Below, piece by piece: positions 23,366 to 33,133 of a DNA stretch of 64,000 nucleotides. The stretch spans positions 149,293,647 through 149,357,646 of the forward strand of contig CM071597.1 in assembly GCA_036435485.1 (NCBI GenBank), written 5' to 3'. Source of the stretch: Saposhnikovia divaricata. Lineage: Eukaryota; Streptophyta; Magnoliopsida; Apiales; Apiaceae. Each line of letters starts with the position of its first letter. Position 1 is the stretch's first letter. The notes beneath the pieces were generated by a model, which was given only the letters and a program-made list of their open reading frames with translations, was not told the origin of the DNA and searched no databases. A program made the position numbers and the translations under genes.

Positions 23366-24338
23366 GAGAAAATGACCAAAATGCCTCAAAATGAGATACC
23401 CACTGCCCAAAATGCCATTTTTCGGAACTGATGGCCCTATCTACCCACGGGATACGCCCTTGCTAGTGGCGTATCCCAAGCTTAGATTTTTACAGATTTT
23501 CCTCAAGGACTCTCTCGTCTCTCTCGAGCTCTCCCTCGTCTCTCTCACCGGAATTCCTGTCCCGTCCCCGTCTCGAATCAATCTCTCGATATGAACACAA
23601 CAAAGTGAGGAACACATCTGAATGTTACTTTTTCATACTGTATTTCTCTGGTTCAGGCCCCGCAGGGGCTGTGTTCACTATCGTCGGAAAATTACGGACG
23701 AACTAAGCAATTGAATTGAGTGTTTACAGTTGGGCATTAGAAACGGATTAAAACTAGTCTAGGTTAGCAGAGAATTGAATCACGAGTCGATTGGTATATA
23801 ACACATGTACAGAAAACTGATGGATAGTGTTGAACTGACGTTGGTGGGAACATGTCGGAATCGCGAGTTTGAATATAGCTCCTCAGATCTCGACTTTCGA
23901 CACTATATATATAATAAAATTGGTGTAGGATTGTAGAGGAGAGGGAGAGGATTTGATTGCTGTGAAACGTGTGAATGGAAAACAACGGGAAAGTGGTTGA
24001 CGAACAAAAAGAAAGGAATCGCCGGTATGTCGCCGGTGGAGCTCGTCTCGCCTCTCTCTGCAATTTCAGAAGATAGTGGATACGCCACTTGAAAATGCGT
24101 ATCTGGATATGCGCATTTCCAAGCGGCGTATCTGCCGTTACTGTTCACTTCCACTGCTAGCGCGTCCCTCTAATACGTTGGTTATGTTAGCGTGTCCCTC
24201 TAATACGTTGGTTATAGTAGCGTGTCTGGAGATACTCCACCACCAGTAGCGTGTCCCGTGGGCATTTAGGGTCGCGTTTTTGGATCTTGGTATTCTGGTC
24301 ATGGCTCTCCCAAAAATGGGTAGATAGGGCCTTCACCC
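23366..24338. mobile_element. Mutator-like nonautonomous element, copy 1
   Basis: 973 bp flanked by a perfect 9-bp direct repeat tttgtaaga (23357-23365 and 24339-24347), the duplication length of Mutator-like elements. The left end reads gagaaaatgaccaaaatgcc and the right end, reversed, gggtgaaggccctatctacc. The two ends match the two ends of the 41,767-42,421 element in opposite orientation, so edges are supported twice. A 10-bp-stem hairpin gggatacgcc...ggcgtatccc lies at 23449-23477, with related inverted words at 24078-24131. No transposase. The GC-richer middle has no known coding identity and could be captured host sequence. Confidence 0.8.
24158..24225. repeat. about 29-bp tandem duplication inside Mutator-like copy 1
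   Basis: The unit tagcgtgtccctctaatacg plus ttggttat is repeated twice, followed by a third partial tagcgtgtc. Confidence 0.85.
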
Positions 24339-24509
24339 TTTGTAAGATATATAATTAGAAGTTGTGTTGAAATTAAAATATGTATTCGAATTTATAGAGA
24401 ATAAAATAAGATAAATATCAATAATATGTTATGGAATTGGGATTTCGGTCCCAATAAGTGTGCGAGTTTATATAGAAGAAAATTTTGAATTTATAAGGAA
24501 AACATTATA

Positions 24510-25617
24510 TCCTTATATATAATAAGCGTAAAAGGGATCTTATCCATAATTTTGATCACTGTACTGCAAAAATAATTTCAACTGTCGAATCTAATAATTT
24601 TGAAAATAGACGATCAAGATTATATCATATTAAAAAAAATTATAATCTAAAAAGGATATAATCGAAAAAGGTTGTATTAAAATTGAATTTTAAAAAGAAA
24701 ATTATAATCTGAAAAGGATATAATTAAAAAAGCTTGTATTAGAACTGAATTTTTTTTATTAATATTAAAAAAGTTCATATTTACTATTTGGGCTCTATCA
24801 CGAGATCTATAAATCAGATTTGGATGATTTTATAGCCCACGCGAAACTCATAAAATTATCTTTAATTTAATGATGATTTAAAAATTATTATCCAAATGGA
24901 AACATTCAGAATCTCAAGATAAAATATAATTACGAATTTTTATATTAATCTTATTCAGTGTAGAATACCTACATTGATAATCCTATTTAATGTAGAAAAC
25001 CTAATTGTATATGATTTAAATCATTGACATTCACTTTTCGTATTTAATATAAATATACTTTTTAGTTTACATGTTAAAATATAAAATATTTTTTATGCTA
25101 GATCTAACATTTTTCATCTATTTATTTTAAGATCTAAAGGTTCTTATTTACTTTGTCGTACAGAGGACTAGACTACCGCCTACCAAAATTTTGGACAAAA
25201 TCCCTTTTACACTTATATTAAAACTATATTTGGTTGTTAGTATAGCTAGCTTCAAATAATAAGAAAGTTATTTTGATAATCAAAATGAATCCTAAATCGA
25301 ATAAAATTTTCAACGTAAAAAATTGTCAATTTCATTTCTATTTTATTTCTTGGTAGTTTTAATTGGAAAATAATTGTTAAACCACCACTAAATTAAAGAT
25401 TATTTTATTAATTTCACGTGGACTGTAAAATCGTCCAAATCAAATTTTAAGAATTTAAAATAAAACACATAGTAAATTGAACGTGTAAATCTTATATATA
25501 TATCAATTTTTTAACAACAATTTGATATGTAACCTAATAATAAATAAATATTAAAAAAATTTAATATAATTATTGATATTATAAAAGGAGTTGTGCGTTG
25601 CACGGGTTATAAGCTAG
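24510..25617 (+). mobile_element. nonautonomous Helitron
   Basis: The 5' end is tccttatatataataagcg, close to the plant Helitron TC start, directly after an A. The 3' end is CTAG at 25614-25617 followed by T, so insertion was between A and T. A short hairpin gtgc-gtt-gcac sits about 10 bases before the end (tgtgcgttgcacgggttata), the classic Helitron terminator. The 1.1-kb AT-rich interior has no Rep/helicase frame. Confidence 0.85.
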
Positions 25618-26719
25618 TTTTCATTGAAGATAAGCAAGGGGGTTGAGGGAATCGGAGGTGATGACGAAGAGAGAGAGGAGCGAGCGGCCGACTCTCATCT
25701 AGGGTTTTTGTAAGAAACAAAATTTCACCTTTGTTAATTCTTTTATCATAACTGTTAAATGCAATGAAAATTTGCTCCGTGCAATAATAGTTTTAGCTAG
25801 TTTTTTGTGCAAAACCAAAATTATTTATTACATTTAATGTAATAACTTTTTTACTAATAATAACTCATACGTGGTTTGTTTTGTGAACCAATAATCGTGG
25901 TCTTTGATTATTAGCTTTCATAGTTAAATAAGTCTTCAGTAGTTAGAACTTGGTTTATTTATTTTAATGTGGTCAAGTTAATTTGACGGTTAAAAGTAAG
26001 TCGTGTCAAATTATGCTTCCTAGTTTGTACGATGTTATGCTAGATAAATAGCATAGTATTGAATGAATAAGATCAGATGATTATAAATAGTTTTCTTCTC
26101 TTATGAGTTGACATGGTGGATTAGGTTTTGTTAACAGAGAAATTTGTGATAACAAAATTCGAGATTGTTCGCCGGATTCAAGACTTGTGACGGTGCTTCT
26201 TTGCCAGAAAAGTTACCGGAGTGTGGTGGTTGTGATGAATTGGGGGCTGCGATTGAAATGGTTTTATGGTGGTGGCTCGAAGAGCTCTTCGCTTCCAATC
26301 CCCTCAATGTGTCTACATACCTCTATATTTATAGAGTATCAAGCCCACGTAGTTCTTGGAGAGTAAGAAACCTACGTCCATTAAAAATAGGCCTCTTTGC
26401 TTACAGGCCCAAAAGGCCCACTACGATAGGTTGTCGAACCAATCGTTAACGAAGCCCATTTGGAAGAGCCCATACGATAAAACCTAGCCCGAATGGCCCC
26501 AAGGCTCAATAACCGATGATTACTTCACTGATACAACATTAGCCCTATCTATCGGAGCTAACATCAACCGCTACCAGCTCTCTCCTCGATCATGATTTGA
26601 AGGGAAAAACCATGGCCAACTCGAAATGCATGAATGGATCCTTACCCCACGATGAGCATATTGTAATCCGCCAACAAAGACAACATGTTAGAATGCAGGA
26701 TTAGTTCTCCAAAGCGTAT
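25618..26719 (-). other. unassigned, partly LTR-like
   Basis: 26,150-26,560 contains a TATA-like tatatttatagag and the phrase atcaagcccacgtagttctt, also found in altered form at 27,445-27,475 in the Tat-type LTR. It is therefore probably a fragment of a related minus-strand LTR. The first 500 bases have no recognised content. The short open frame at 26,165-26,449 shows no family resemblance. Confidence 0.4.
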
Positions 26720-27212
26720 TGATAAGTGGATTTTATATCCACTTGGATCGCTTAAATTCGGCTTAAATTGATTGACTTGGCATCAAGTTTATTGTAGTTT
26801 TGATGTATTTTGCTTAGTTATGCATACTTACAAGAATGTCGATTATGGGTGATGCTTCTATTGTGTTTGGAGGATTAATTGATTAAAATTTGGATTTTCC
26901 GGGAAGGTTGCGCAGTCTACACTGTTTTGGCTATATCTGGAGTTCTAGAAGTCCGTTTTCAGCGATCTTACAGCTCACGCGAAACTTGAGAGATTTTCTA
27001 CAACCTGGGATAGATAGCAGGTGCAGGGGACGTGCTGGTCAAAATCGTGCGCGTGTTCTATGAGAAGCAAAGCAGAAAAATGGCAGTTTTTGGTACCTTA
27101 ATCGAATTCTAATTGTAATAGAAGGTAATTGCTTATTGGGCAAGACTTCTAGAGTCTATTTAAACACATCTTACCATGTAATTTGTATCAGATTTTTATT
27201 ATTGTAACTGTT
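26720..27212 (+). mobile_element. Athila-like LTR fragment
   Basis: Begins tgataagtggattttatatc, matching the style of the LTR start at 18,333, with a TATA-like ctatttaaaca at about 27,152. It is cut off near 27,212, where minus-strand Tat-type LTR sequence begins. No partner LTR is visible. Confidence 0.5.
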
Positions 27213-27974
27213 GATGAGTGGATTTCGTAACAACTTTTGAGAGGTTTATGGTGAGTTGTAAAGGCTAACGATCAACTAATCTATGGAGAATGGAGGTTTT
27301 TTTATGGGGATTGAACTGAGCTCGAGAGCTTCTACAAGAATCTCGCGAGTTCCTTTGAGGCTTGTGTCGTGTGTTCTCAAGAATCTCGTAGGTGTACTGC
27401 GAGGCTTGTAAAAACATGTTCTCAAGGTGCCTACGTACCCTTGTATATATAGGGATCAAGTTCACGTAGTTCTTTTTAGACTAGAAGTCTGGTTAGGCGG
27501 CAAGATGGTTCCTAATTCGTGGGGACCTCCTTTTCTCCAGAATCAACCACGAATAGGCGACCTAAGTCGAATAGAACTCGAGTTCTAGTCCGACTAGGAG
27601 TGTATTTACTAGTTGTAGTTCAATTAGAAGTATTCAAGGGTCATATACGCCCAAGGAATACATTCCAATAAGGAGTTGACATTCATAACTTGCTCCTAAA
27701 GAATAGGAGGCTTAATCATACTAGAATTTTGCTGGAATAAATCTGTTCTCGTACAGGAAGCTCTCTCTCAAGAACCTGTCTGCAGGAACCTGTCTCTCGG
27801 GAAGCTGTCTGCAGGAAGCTGTCTTTCGGGAACCTGAACCTGTCCAGATCCATTTCACATGCTATTTGGCCCCATTTATCTTAAGGGACCTCAATCATAA
27901 CCCATATTAATCATACGGATTGGATCCTTAAGCCCAATGGACCCAAATCTAGCCCATGGAGATTTTGGGCACAA
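27213..27974 (-). repeat. Tat-type gypsy 3' LTR (minus strand)
   Basis: On the minus strand a purine tract ggaaccggggggtagtcgt is followed by tgtgcccaaaatctcc, taken as the LTR start at about 27,974. A TATA box tatatatac lies inside (about 27,450). The downstream end near 27,213 is an estimate. Similar tgtgcccaaaat words recur near 29,012, suggesting a partial second LTR copy. Confidence 0.5.
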
Positions 27975-28094
27975 CGACTACCCCCCGGTTCCTCGAAGTC
28001 ATAGTATGCGAGAGGAACCTAAATAGCCTGATATTTTAAGGTCCAATCCCTTCAGTGCTCCCATATTTCTTCTGAGTGAACCGTGCAGGTCTTT

Positions 28095-28480
28095 ATCTTC
28101 TTCCTTGAATTGTGACAAGGGCACAAAGTGAATCCAATTAGGCGCTGAGTGAATCCTTTGACGAGGGCACAAAGCGAATCTAATTGGGCACTAAGTGAGC
28201 CTTAAGAATGCCAAGGGAACCAAGTGAATCCAAATAATTAAGGGCATAAAGTGAACCTAGTTGGGCGTTATGTGAACCTATGCTGAGGGCACAAAACGAA
28301 TCCAATAGGGCACTAGATGAATCCTTAAAAGGGATAAGGCGAATCTTAAGATTGTCAAGGGAACCACGTGAATCCAAATAAAGGCATAAAGTGAACCTAG
28401 TTGGGCGTTATGTGAACCTATGCTGAGGGCACAAAATGAATCCAATAGGGCACTGGATGAATCCTTAAAAGCGCACGAGG
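28095..28480. repeat. tandem repeats of gtgaatcc/gggcac units, array 1
   Basis: Roughly 30-base units alternating gggcacaaagcgaatcca and gggcactaagtgaatcct. A higher-order unit of about 120 bases is duplicated: 28,208-28,331 and 28,357-28,473. It lies between the gag remnant and the 3' LTR of the Tat-type element, where Tat/Ogre elements are known to carry tandem repeats. Confidence 0.8.
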
Positions 28481-29744
28481 TTAACCTTGAAAATCATAAC
28501 TTGATTGCTCGACACGTTTTTTCATCTCTAAGCTGCTTTTTGCTTGACTATCTACTGTCCGTCTATTAGAGGTAATCTAGGATCAACTGCGTCCTAGGAG
28601 TACTCTTCCAGTAATAAGTCTGCTTCTTTCTGGATGGCTTCTAGATCTCTCTGTTGTCTATACTCAGGAACCTCTCTACAGGAAACTGTACCTGCACAAA
28701 TAACAAATTTGTTAATCTGGGGAGCCTTACTGTGGTTCCCATGTACTTCTTATTGTCCTCATTATTGCTGCTAGGCTGACTCGGGCTCTTCTGCGGGAAG
28801 GAACCTGGTCCATTCGTAATCTGCTCAACTACTGCTTCATTAGGAACGTCTTGATACTCATAACCTTTTGATTGTCTTCTCAGCTAATGCTTATTTCTCC
28901 GCATTTGGTCTTCATATCGAGTACTGGATTTGTCTCCTGACTTATACACTACTTGTGGATTGGAACTTATGACTTCATAGGTCTAAATCGAGCCCTGGTA
29001 ATTTTGGGCACAACACTAAGAAAACTAAGAAATATAGATTAGTAATACGAGCTGATTAGCTCACATTTAAGTGATGCATGTATACAAGTATGAATGATTA
29101 TCTACGTTATATATGTTGCTACCTTCTCAAGTGGCATATCAATTAACTACTTGGCTGATTCAACTAACAAGTTCGAGATCATAAACTAAGCATATATGTT
29201 GCGTAAACTGTAAACCTATAGGGCATGATAACATCCTAAGTACAAGTTCACATAAATTTCATTTCTAAAGATAATGCAATATACGCATTAAAAGCTACAT
29301 GTATCTAAGCATGACAGAATATAAGCTCTCATTAACAGGAAATGTGCATGACAGTTAAGGATATAAAGGCATGAAAGTAGAACTTATATGTGCTTCATCG
29401 TGCCGATATGGATTGAGGTTCCGTTATTGAACCTGGAAGATGGAATCTCTTCTCTATGCAAGCTTACATAGGGGAATTGAGGTACCCCCCCGAGCCGTCA
29501 TGACGCGCGAATCTCCTATAGCTTGTTGAAGCGGTGGACTGAAAGCTGCTTGTTTCGGCCGAATATCACTAAACTTGGAAGCTGTAGCTATAAACTATGG
29601 GTCGAAAACCGGAAGCTGGAAGCTATTAACTAAAAGCTTCTGATGATCATCAAGTATGCTGCAAGCTGCTTTATCAAGAACCTGTTAGTAGTACGGTACA
29701 TGTTTCGATCATACACAAGCTTTATAAGTGACAGTATTCATCTA
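28481..29744. other. noncoding interior of Tat-type element
   Basis: No coding similarity. Words such as aagctg, gaacctg and aagctat recur loosely. The LTR-start-like word at about 29,012 on the minus strand is the only landmark. Confidence 0.4.
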
Positions 29745-30220
29745 TGTATCACTTTGATGAGGGCACAAGGCGAATCCAATTGAGCTCTAGGTGAATCCTG
29801 GGAAGGGCACTTAGAGATTCAATTGGGCGCAAAGTGAATCCTTAGTAGGGCATAAGACGAATCCAGTTGAGCTTTAAGTGAATCCTGAGAAGGGCACTTA
29901 AAGAATTCGACTGGGCGTCAAATGAATCCTTTTGGCTTTAGGGAGCACGAAGTGAATCCATCCGGGCTCTAGGTGAATCATGGAAAGAGCACGAAGAGAA
30001 TCCGGTTGGGCACTAAGTTAATTCCTTTCTGGCATCAAGTGAATCCTTATAGGCTCTAAGTGAACCTATATGGGCACATAGAGAATCCATAAGGGCAGTA
30101 GGTGAATTCATGGATATGCTTAGGGAACCTAGTGAGTCCTTCTGGGCTCTAATTGAATCCTTGAATAGAGCACAAAAAGAATCCAGAAGGGCACTAGATT
30201 AATCCTCTAAAGGCATGGAG
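29745..30220. repeat. tandem repeats of gtgaatcc/gggcac units, array 2
   Basis: Same unit family as array 1, more diverged: gggcacaaggcgaatcca, ctctaggtgaatcctg, gggcacttagagattcaa and so on, for about fifteen units. Confidence 0.8.
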
Positions 30221-30479
30221 CTCTTGCTATAAGTACACTCTCTTCTATTCAGGTATCAGCTGGCTGGGAACTTCAAGTAGGAAGCTGCTAATCAGAAACT
30301 ATCAACAATTGGCTTCTAATAAATGTCAATGAACCTGGAAGCTATTACATACAAGCTTCAGGTATATATCAATGAACCTGCAATATGTCAGTTACAAGAG
30401 AATAACGAGTAATCTACTAGACACATATAAATACAACTAGACCTGGAATCCGTTACTTTTGAGCTTCAGGTGAGTAACA

Positions 30480-30700
30480 CGAAACTTGTTAACTAAAGGT
30501 AAATACATGGAACCTGTATACTGCAAGTAAATATCAAGGAACCTGCAAGCTACAAATAAATATCAAGGAACCTACGAATTACAGGTAAATAACAAGGAAC
30601 ATGCAAGGTATAGGTAAATATCAAGGAACCTGTGAGCTACAAGTAAATATCTAGGAACCTGCGAGATGCAGGTAAATATCTAGGAACCTATAATCTGTTA
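30480..30700. repeat. about 33-bp tandem repeats (aaatatcaaggaacctg)
   Basis: At least six diverged copies of a unit reading taaatatcaaggaacctgc followed by aagctacagg. The unit differs from the gtgaatcc arrays. Confidence 0.85.
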
Positions 30701-31758
30701 GGTACATGTGCATTCTAACATCAAGAAACATAATCAAGACATGATTATAGCTTTATCGCATATAAGACCTCAACAACATAAATATTTAAGCATGCTTTAT
30801 GAATAGTAAGAGTTTGCAAAGCGTACCTGGGAGGTTTTCTACGAATATGTAAGCATAAAAGGAGAGGAAACACCTGGATCTTTCTGTAGACTGATCAGAT
30901 GTGAAGTGGAAGCCTCCGTTAGATTTGAAAACTCATTGACGTGTTCATGATGCAAGCATGCTGCTCTTCAAGATACTAGACCAAATCAATCCGTAAGGTT
31001 CCTCAACCAAATCGTGAGCTTCCTAAACCTGATGGTGAGGTTCCTGGACCTGAATTCTTAAAGTTTTGAAATCCTCATTTTTCAAAGTACCATGTGCTAT
31101 AGTAATTTTACTACCCCCCAGTTCTTCAGGGAAGCTTGTCTTTGATGAAGAACTAGCTCCAAAAAGCTTCATAATTCTTCGATAATCTCTAATAAGTCAT
31201 TGAATATTCATCCATGAAGTTGAGTATTGTGTATTTTCTTCAGAATACTCATATCAGATTCTTGTAGCTACTCTTCCTCAAAATCCTCAACCATTTCGAA
31301 TTCTCCTTAACGCCCGAATAGATACTAAAATTTCTTCACATCATTCTTGCTTGTAGCTTTAACATGTCTTCTCTTTTCTTCTTTAACCTCTTACGAAGCA
31401 CGCTGAGATCGAATGAACCTCTATATCTAATACAAATATCCCAATACAGTACCTCTAAGCTTACGCGAGCTAACTCATTATAAGAAACAAGAGATACTTA
31501 AAGAGATTACTTGTGAGGTATTTCTAGCAGGTCACTGAATTGAATGAGGTACGTTCCTTATTTTATTAGCTAAATATAAGCTCATGTATGACGTAATACA
31601 AGGAAAAGAACTACTCATAATTTCGTTGAAAACTACTCGAAAGAAATAGGTTTGCTTTCTAGGGAGGTATACATGCACTACCCCCCAGTTCTAAGAAGGA
31701 AATACATATATAAATAAAGGTCTCTTAACTCTACTTACGGAAGCTCTCAAACTTTTAG
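30701..31758. other. noncoding, downstream of Tat-type gag
   Basis: Holds two further minus-strand purine-tract words gaactggggggtagt (near 31,112-31,126 and 31,679-31,693), like the one before the 3' LTR. No protease, RT or integrase trace was recognised. Confidence 0.45.
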
Positions 31759-33133
31759 CTACTGGTCACCTCGAGCTATCCATTCCGCGAGCTTCCCGGC
31801 TTTAATCAATTCCTCAATTTGGTCTTTTAGTGCTCTACATTCGGAAGTATCATGGCAATTATCCTCATGGAAGTCACAATATTTCTTCAGATCTTTCCTT
31901 GCTCCTATAGGTAAAGGTGCAGGCTTCACAAATATTCCTTCTTTCCCATAAACCGTGAAGATGTGGTCCACTGGAGCAACCAAAGAGGTATAACTATCGC
32001 ACTTTGTCTTCAATTTTGCTTTACTTCTTTTGGAGGGAGCTCGATCCCCAATAACATATGCTTGCGGGCTTGGAGACCTCTCTCGCTTGCTTCCTTTGTG
32101 ACTAACTTCATCTCCAAGATCTTCTATTTCTCTCAACTTTAACAAGGATTCTTCCACATACTTATATAGTTCAGCTTGTTTGTAGAAATCAGCTAGTGTA
32201 CCAGGTTCACGTACTTGTAACTCCTTCCATAAGTCTGAACTAGCTCTAACTCCAGCAATCAGGAAGCTCATAATGACCTCGTCAGGAGCTTTCTTAACTC
32301 CGGGAACCTCTGCATTGAAACGTTTGAGGTACTCTGTCAAGGTTTCATCTGCTCTCTGTTTGATATTGACCAAGCTATTGGTTGGGGGTGCAAAAGTCAC
32401 GAAAGCTCTAAATTGAGTTACGAAGAGCTTCCCCATATTCTCCCAAGAATATATAGAATCTGATGGTAACCTCTTGAACCATTGATGGGCTCCACCATGA
32501 AGGGTTGCAGCCAGTAATCTACACCGTGTTGGCTCTTTAACTTGATAAACTTCCATCTCGGTATTGAAACGACCCAAATACTCCACAGGATCCGTAGTGC
32601 CATCAAATTTAAACTCATTTGACATACGATAGGATTTAGGTAACGAGGATTTTCTAAACTTCTTGGTTAATGGAGATGAGGTTATTGCATCTGTCGTTGA
32701 CTGCTTTTCTTCCTTGAGTTTTACCAGAATCTTCTTGAGGTCTTCAGTATTCAAATCACCGGCTCTATCATCCTTTGCTTCCTTATCTTTGTCGTCGACT
32801 TCCTGTGAATCTGCCAGGCTCGAATCGTTCGTGGTCTCTTCTGAACTTGAATCATCTTTAATTATCTCGATGGAAGGTTCCTTCGCTTTTTTCTTTTTCT
32901 GAGAAGATGCTCCTGATTTCGTAGTCTTCTTACTCTTAAGTCCTGCCAAGATCTGTAATCGAGTTTTCTTAACAGAAGGCTATTCATCCTTGGGTTCACC
33001 ATCTTCTTCACCTTCAGCATCTTTCTTTGGGTCTTCGATCTCTTCCTCAGCCTTTTCTTCACGTTCTTCTTCGTCAAAGTCCAACTTCTTTGAAGAACTC
33101 TTAGCTTTCTTACCCTTCTTTCTTGATGCCAAC
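31759..33133 (-). pseudogene. Tat-type Ty3/gypsy gag, truncated by element A
   Basis: A minus-strand frame of about 396 residues (32,949-31,759) plus 60 residues upstream in the same frame, separated by a TAG near 32,980. The N-terminal part is Lys/Glu/Ser-rich; then a retrotransposon gag domain with WENMGKLFVTQFRAF and TLTEYLKRFNAEV; then a C-terminal zinc-binding motif CDFHEDNCHDTSEC followed by LKDQIEELIKAGKLAEW, typical of Tat-lineage gag. No pol follows. The 5' end of gag is cut at 33,133, where the LTR of element A begins. Either a gag-only (TR-GAG-like) element or a deletion product. Confidence 0.82.

Noticed and set aside
26165..26449. 94-codon plus-strand frame
   Set aside because: Overlaps an LTR-like minus-strand segment with a TATA box; no recognisable domain.
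28180..28377. Minus-strand frame with Leu/Ser repeats
   Set aside because: Produced by the 30-base tandem units; has no start context or family.
28095..30220. CRISPR-like array of spaced repeats
   Set aside because: Units are contiguous and diverged with no unique spacers, in a eukaryotic retroelement.
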